Below are positions 4,646-6,270 of a stretch of 6,270 nt of DNA, in pieces (within the stretch, counting starts at the first letter, position 1; each line of letters begins with the position of its first letter). The notes beneath the pieces were generated by a model. That model did not search any database and was not told where the DNA came from. It was given only the letters and a program-made list of their open reading frames with translations. The DNA lies in the NCBI GenBank assembly GCA_030596305.1, contig JAUVKK010000059.1, forward strand, positions 1-6,270, read 5' to 3'. The stretch is from Helicobacteraceae bacterium. Lineage in GTDB: Bacteria > Campylobacterota > Campylobacteria > Campylobacterales > Sulfurimonadaceae. A program made the position numbers and the translations under genes.

Positions 4646-6012
4646 TAAACCGTCTTTGAAAAGGTCTTTTTAGAACCGGCATGTTTGTTCATGTAGGCAT
4701 CAAACACCATCGCAATGTTACGGATAAGGAGTGTTCCCGTTTCTGAACAGACGATATGGTTTTTGTCCATTACAACCAGCCCCTCTTCAATAAATGGCTG
4801 AAGGTCAGGAAGGTCCTCTTTAAAGTAGGTGTTAAAGTCAACATCATACTCTTCATTGAAACGTTTGATGTCCATCTTGAAGTTACTCATAAGCTCCATA
4901 ATAACGTGTTGACGGATCATGTCATCTTCATTGAGTGTCACGCCGCGTTCAAATGGCAGTTTTCCCGCGTCAATCGCTGCTTCGTACTCTTTCATATCTT
5001 TAAAGTTCTGTGCGTAATAATCAACACCCTCACCGATAGAGGTCAGACCGCCACCCACTAAGTCAGCACCGCCTTTAGTGGTGTAGCCCTGAAAGTTACG
5101 GTGAAGCTCACCCTTCTCTATCGCCTTAAAGAGTTCATCTTCCGGCTTGGCAAAGTGATCCATACCGATCATCTTGTAACCATTCTCTGTCAGGTAGTCT
5201 ATGGTGTACTGCATGATCTGCAGTTTTTCGTCCGGCAGCGGTAGCGTTGTCTCATCGATCTTACGCATCGTCTTTTTAAGCCATGGCACGTGTGCATAGT
5301 TAAAGACGGCAAAACGGTCTGGGTTCAGTGTCAGAGAGAGACGTAACGTCTCTTTAAAAGTCTCTAATGACTGGTACGGCAAACCGTAGATAAGGTCGAC
5401 ATTGACCGAGACCATGTTGTACTTACGTGCAAGGTCCATCGCTTTTTTAGTGACATCATAAGGCTGAACACGGTGTACTGCAACCTGTACCTTTTCATTG
5501 AAGTCCTGGATACCAAAGCTGACACGGTTAAAGCCCTGCTCACTCATCACCCTCATCTGATCTTCATTAATGTGACGCGGATCGATCTCACAAGAGATCT
5601 CAGCATCGTCTCTGAAGTTTTTAAAGTGTGACTTGATCATCTTAATGATCTCTTCTAACTGCTCAGCGCTAAAGAACGTCGGTGTTCCTCCACCAAAGTG
5701 CATTTGAATCACCTCACGAGATGTATCAACATGTTTGATTAAGATGTCTAGTTCACGTTTAAGGTACTCCATATAACGCAGCATCTTGTCCTCTTTAGAG
5801 GTAAAAACAACGTTGCAGCCACAGAAGTAACAGGCGTTACGACAAAATGGCAGGTGAAAGTACAGCGAGAGTGGTCGTGAGCTATCTTGTGCTTCGAGTT
5901 TAGCGATGTAAGCATCGTAGGTAAAAGTGTCTTTAAACTCTAAGGCAGTCGGGTACGACGTGTATCGTGGTCCCGGCTTGGAATATTTGATGTATTTTGC
6001 AAAATCTAGCAT
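4645..6012 (-). CDS. hemN: Oxygen-independent coproporphyrinogen III oxidase (radical SAM)
   Basis: HemN decarboxylates two propionate side chains of coproporphyrinogen III to give protoporphyrinogen IX without oxygen, using a radical SAM [4Fe-4S] cluster; it acts in the cytoplasm in haem synthesis. The 455-residue length matches E. coli HemN (457). Visible marks are RYTSYPTA at 16-23, the cluster motif Cys57-x3-Cys61-x2-Cys64 followed by Gly-Cys66 as in true HemN, GGGTPT at 107-112, SCEIDPRH at 140-147 and GIQDF at 167-171. The N-terminal RYTSYPTA block and the fourth cysteine argue against the paralogue HemW, a haem chaperone. The ATG at 6012-6010 has a GGA five bases upstream. It is the first gene of the five-gene operon and ends in a TAATG overlap with the Fe-S gene. 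Confidence 0.97.
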   Translation of the reverse strand: MLDFAKYIKYSKPGPRYTSYPTALEFKDTFTYDAYIAKLEAQDSSRPLSLYFHLPFCRNACYFCGCNVVFTSKEDKMLRYMEYLKRELDILIKHVDTSREVIQMHFGGGTPTFFSAEQLEEIIKMIKSHFKNFRDDAEISCEIDPRHINEDQMRVMSEQGFNRVSFGIQDFNEKVQVAVHRVQPYDVTKKAMDLARKYNMVSVNVDLIYGLPYQSLETFKETLRLSLTLNPDRFAVFNYAHVPWLKKTMRKIDETTLPLPDEKLQIMQYTIDYLTENGYKMIGMDHFAKPEDELFKAIEKGELHRNFQGYTTKGGADLVGGGLTSIGEGVDYYAQNFKDMKEYEAAIDAGKLPFERGVTLNEDDMIRQHVIMELMSNFKMDIKRFNEEYDVDFNTYFKEDLPDLQPFIEEGLVVMDKNHIVCSETGTLLIRNIAMVFDAYMNKHAGSKKTFSKTV

Positions 6013-6087
6013 AAGCGTCCAATATCTGTATATTATGAATACGCGATTATGCCTTTGAAGTGTTAAAAAAGGGGTTAAAGGAGGTGT
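6013..6087 (-). promoter_or_regulatory. Gap upstream of hemN, possible promoter
   Basis: This 75-bp gap separates the DUF1566 gene from hemN and is the only sizeable gap on the - strand. Read on - it has a C4T6 tract just after the DUF1566 stop but no clear stem. It then carries two CATAAT words (complement of 6046-6051 and 6032-6037) that could serve as -10 boxes for the hemN operon. A weak GGA precedes the hemN ATG. No canonical FNR box was seen. Confidence 0.35.
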
Positions 6088-6270
6088 TTACTTCTCATAA
6101 AACAGCTCTATACACTGTTTAAAGTCACTACATCGGACACAGCGTACAAAGCGTCTCTCCTCTTTTGGCAAGGTATAGCTGGCACCGTTACCAAAGTCCA
6201 CGACCCAGGCATGAGGGGCATTCCAGGCGTAAGTACTGGCTGTCCAGTAGGTGGCATTTTTCTTGTAATA
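6088..6270 (-). CDS. C-terminal fragment of a DUF1566 (Lcl C-terminal domain) protein
   Basis: The frame is open from the window edge to a TAA at 6090-6088 and encodes the last 60 residues of a longer protein whose start lies beyond the window. The stretch YWTASTYAWNAPHAWVVDFG (8-27 of the fragment) followed by FVRCVR (41-46) is the usual end of DUF1566 domains, which are found in secreted or lipoprotein-like surface proteins with aromatic-rich beta repeats. A short tail with further cysteines (Cys44, Cys47, Cys53) follows the domain and ends in FYEK. It lies 75 bp upstream of hemN on the same strand; whether the two are co-transcribed is unclear. Location and function cannot be judged from the fragment. 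Confidence 0.8.
   Translation of the reverse strand, partial: YYKKNATYWTASTYAWNAPHAWVVDFGNGASYTLPKEERRFVRCVRCSDFKQCIELFYEK

Noticed and set aside
4756..5061. 101-codon open frame on the + strand
   Set aside because: It is antisense to hemN, has no recognisable domain and is explained by the hemN codon pattern.
6077..6086. Strong anti-16S-like word AAAGGAGGTG on the + strand
   Set aside because: No ATG, GTG or TTG at a suitable distance opens a useful + strand frame; the DNA here is the downstream end of the - strand DUF1566 gene.

Overview
The window looks like chromosomal DNA of a Campylobacterota (Epsilonproteobacteria) organism, probably a free-living sulfur- or hydrogen-oxidising relative of Sulfurimonas, Sulfurovum or Sulfuricurvum. 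This rests on protein character (HemN, the two-CCG-domain Fe-S protein, the DsrE protein), moderate AT-richness, T-rich upstream regions, and the adjacency of hemN to a glpC-like gene, which I recall from Helicobacter pylori. Genus cannot be fixed from the sequence alone. Most of the window is ordinary core-genome content, with no transposon, phage or CRISPR signal.

Layout. On the + strand, an AI-2E family membrane permease (10-1050) is followed by about 300 bp of AT-rich non-coding DNA carrying a perfect 8-bp dyad (1072-1090) and a plausible promoter, and then by a group 1 truncated haemoglobin (1357-1725). Everything to the right is on the - strand and reads towards the globin. In transcription order it holds the C-terminal end of a DUF1566-type protein (6270-6088, cut by the window edge), then hemN (6012-4645), a GlpC/GlcF-like Fe-S protein (4645-3353), a small DUF433 protein (3353-3123), a DsrE-family protein (3130-2795) and lgt (2786-1962).

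The five genes from hemN to lgt form one tightly packed operon. Two junctions are TAATG stop/start overlaps of 1 nt, one is an 8-nt overlap onto a GTG start, and at the last the Shine-Dalgarno of lgt overlaps the preceding stop codon. The functions are oxygen-independent haem synthesis, a redox protein with two ferredoxin-type and two CCG cluster motifs, two small accessory proteins of unknown role, and lipoprotein diacylglyceryl transfer. The common theme of the first genes is anaerobic or low-oxygen redox metabolism; lgt is probably a housekeeping passenger.

The most unusual element is non-coding. Between the convergent globin and lgt genes lie two imperfect tandem copies (1737-1841 and 1859-1964, period 122 bp) of a roughly 105-bp hairpin-rich unit. 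The second copy ends exactly at the lgt stop codon. The central stem differs in sequence between copies yet can still pair in both, which suggests selection on structure or a palindromic repeat family. I do not recognise it as a known RNA class. A second point of interest is the globin haem pocket, which by alignment appears to lack the usual polar distal residues.
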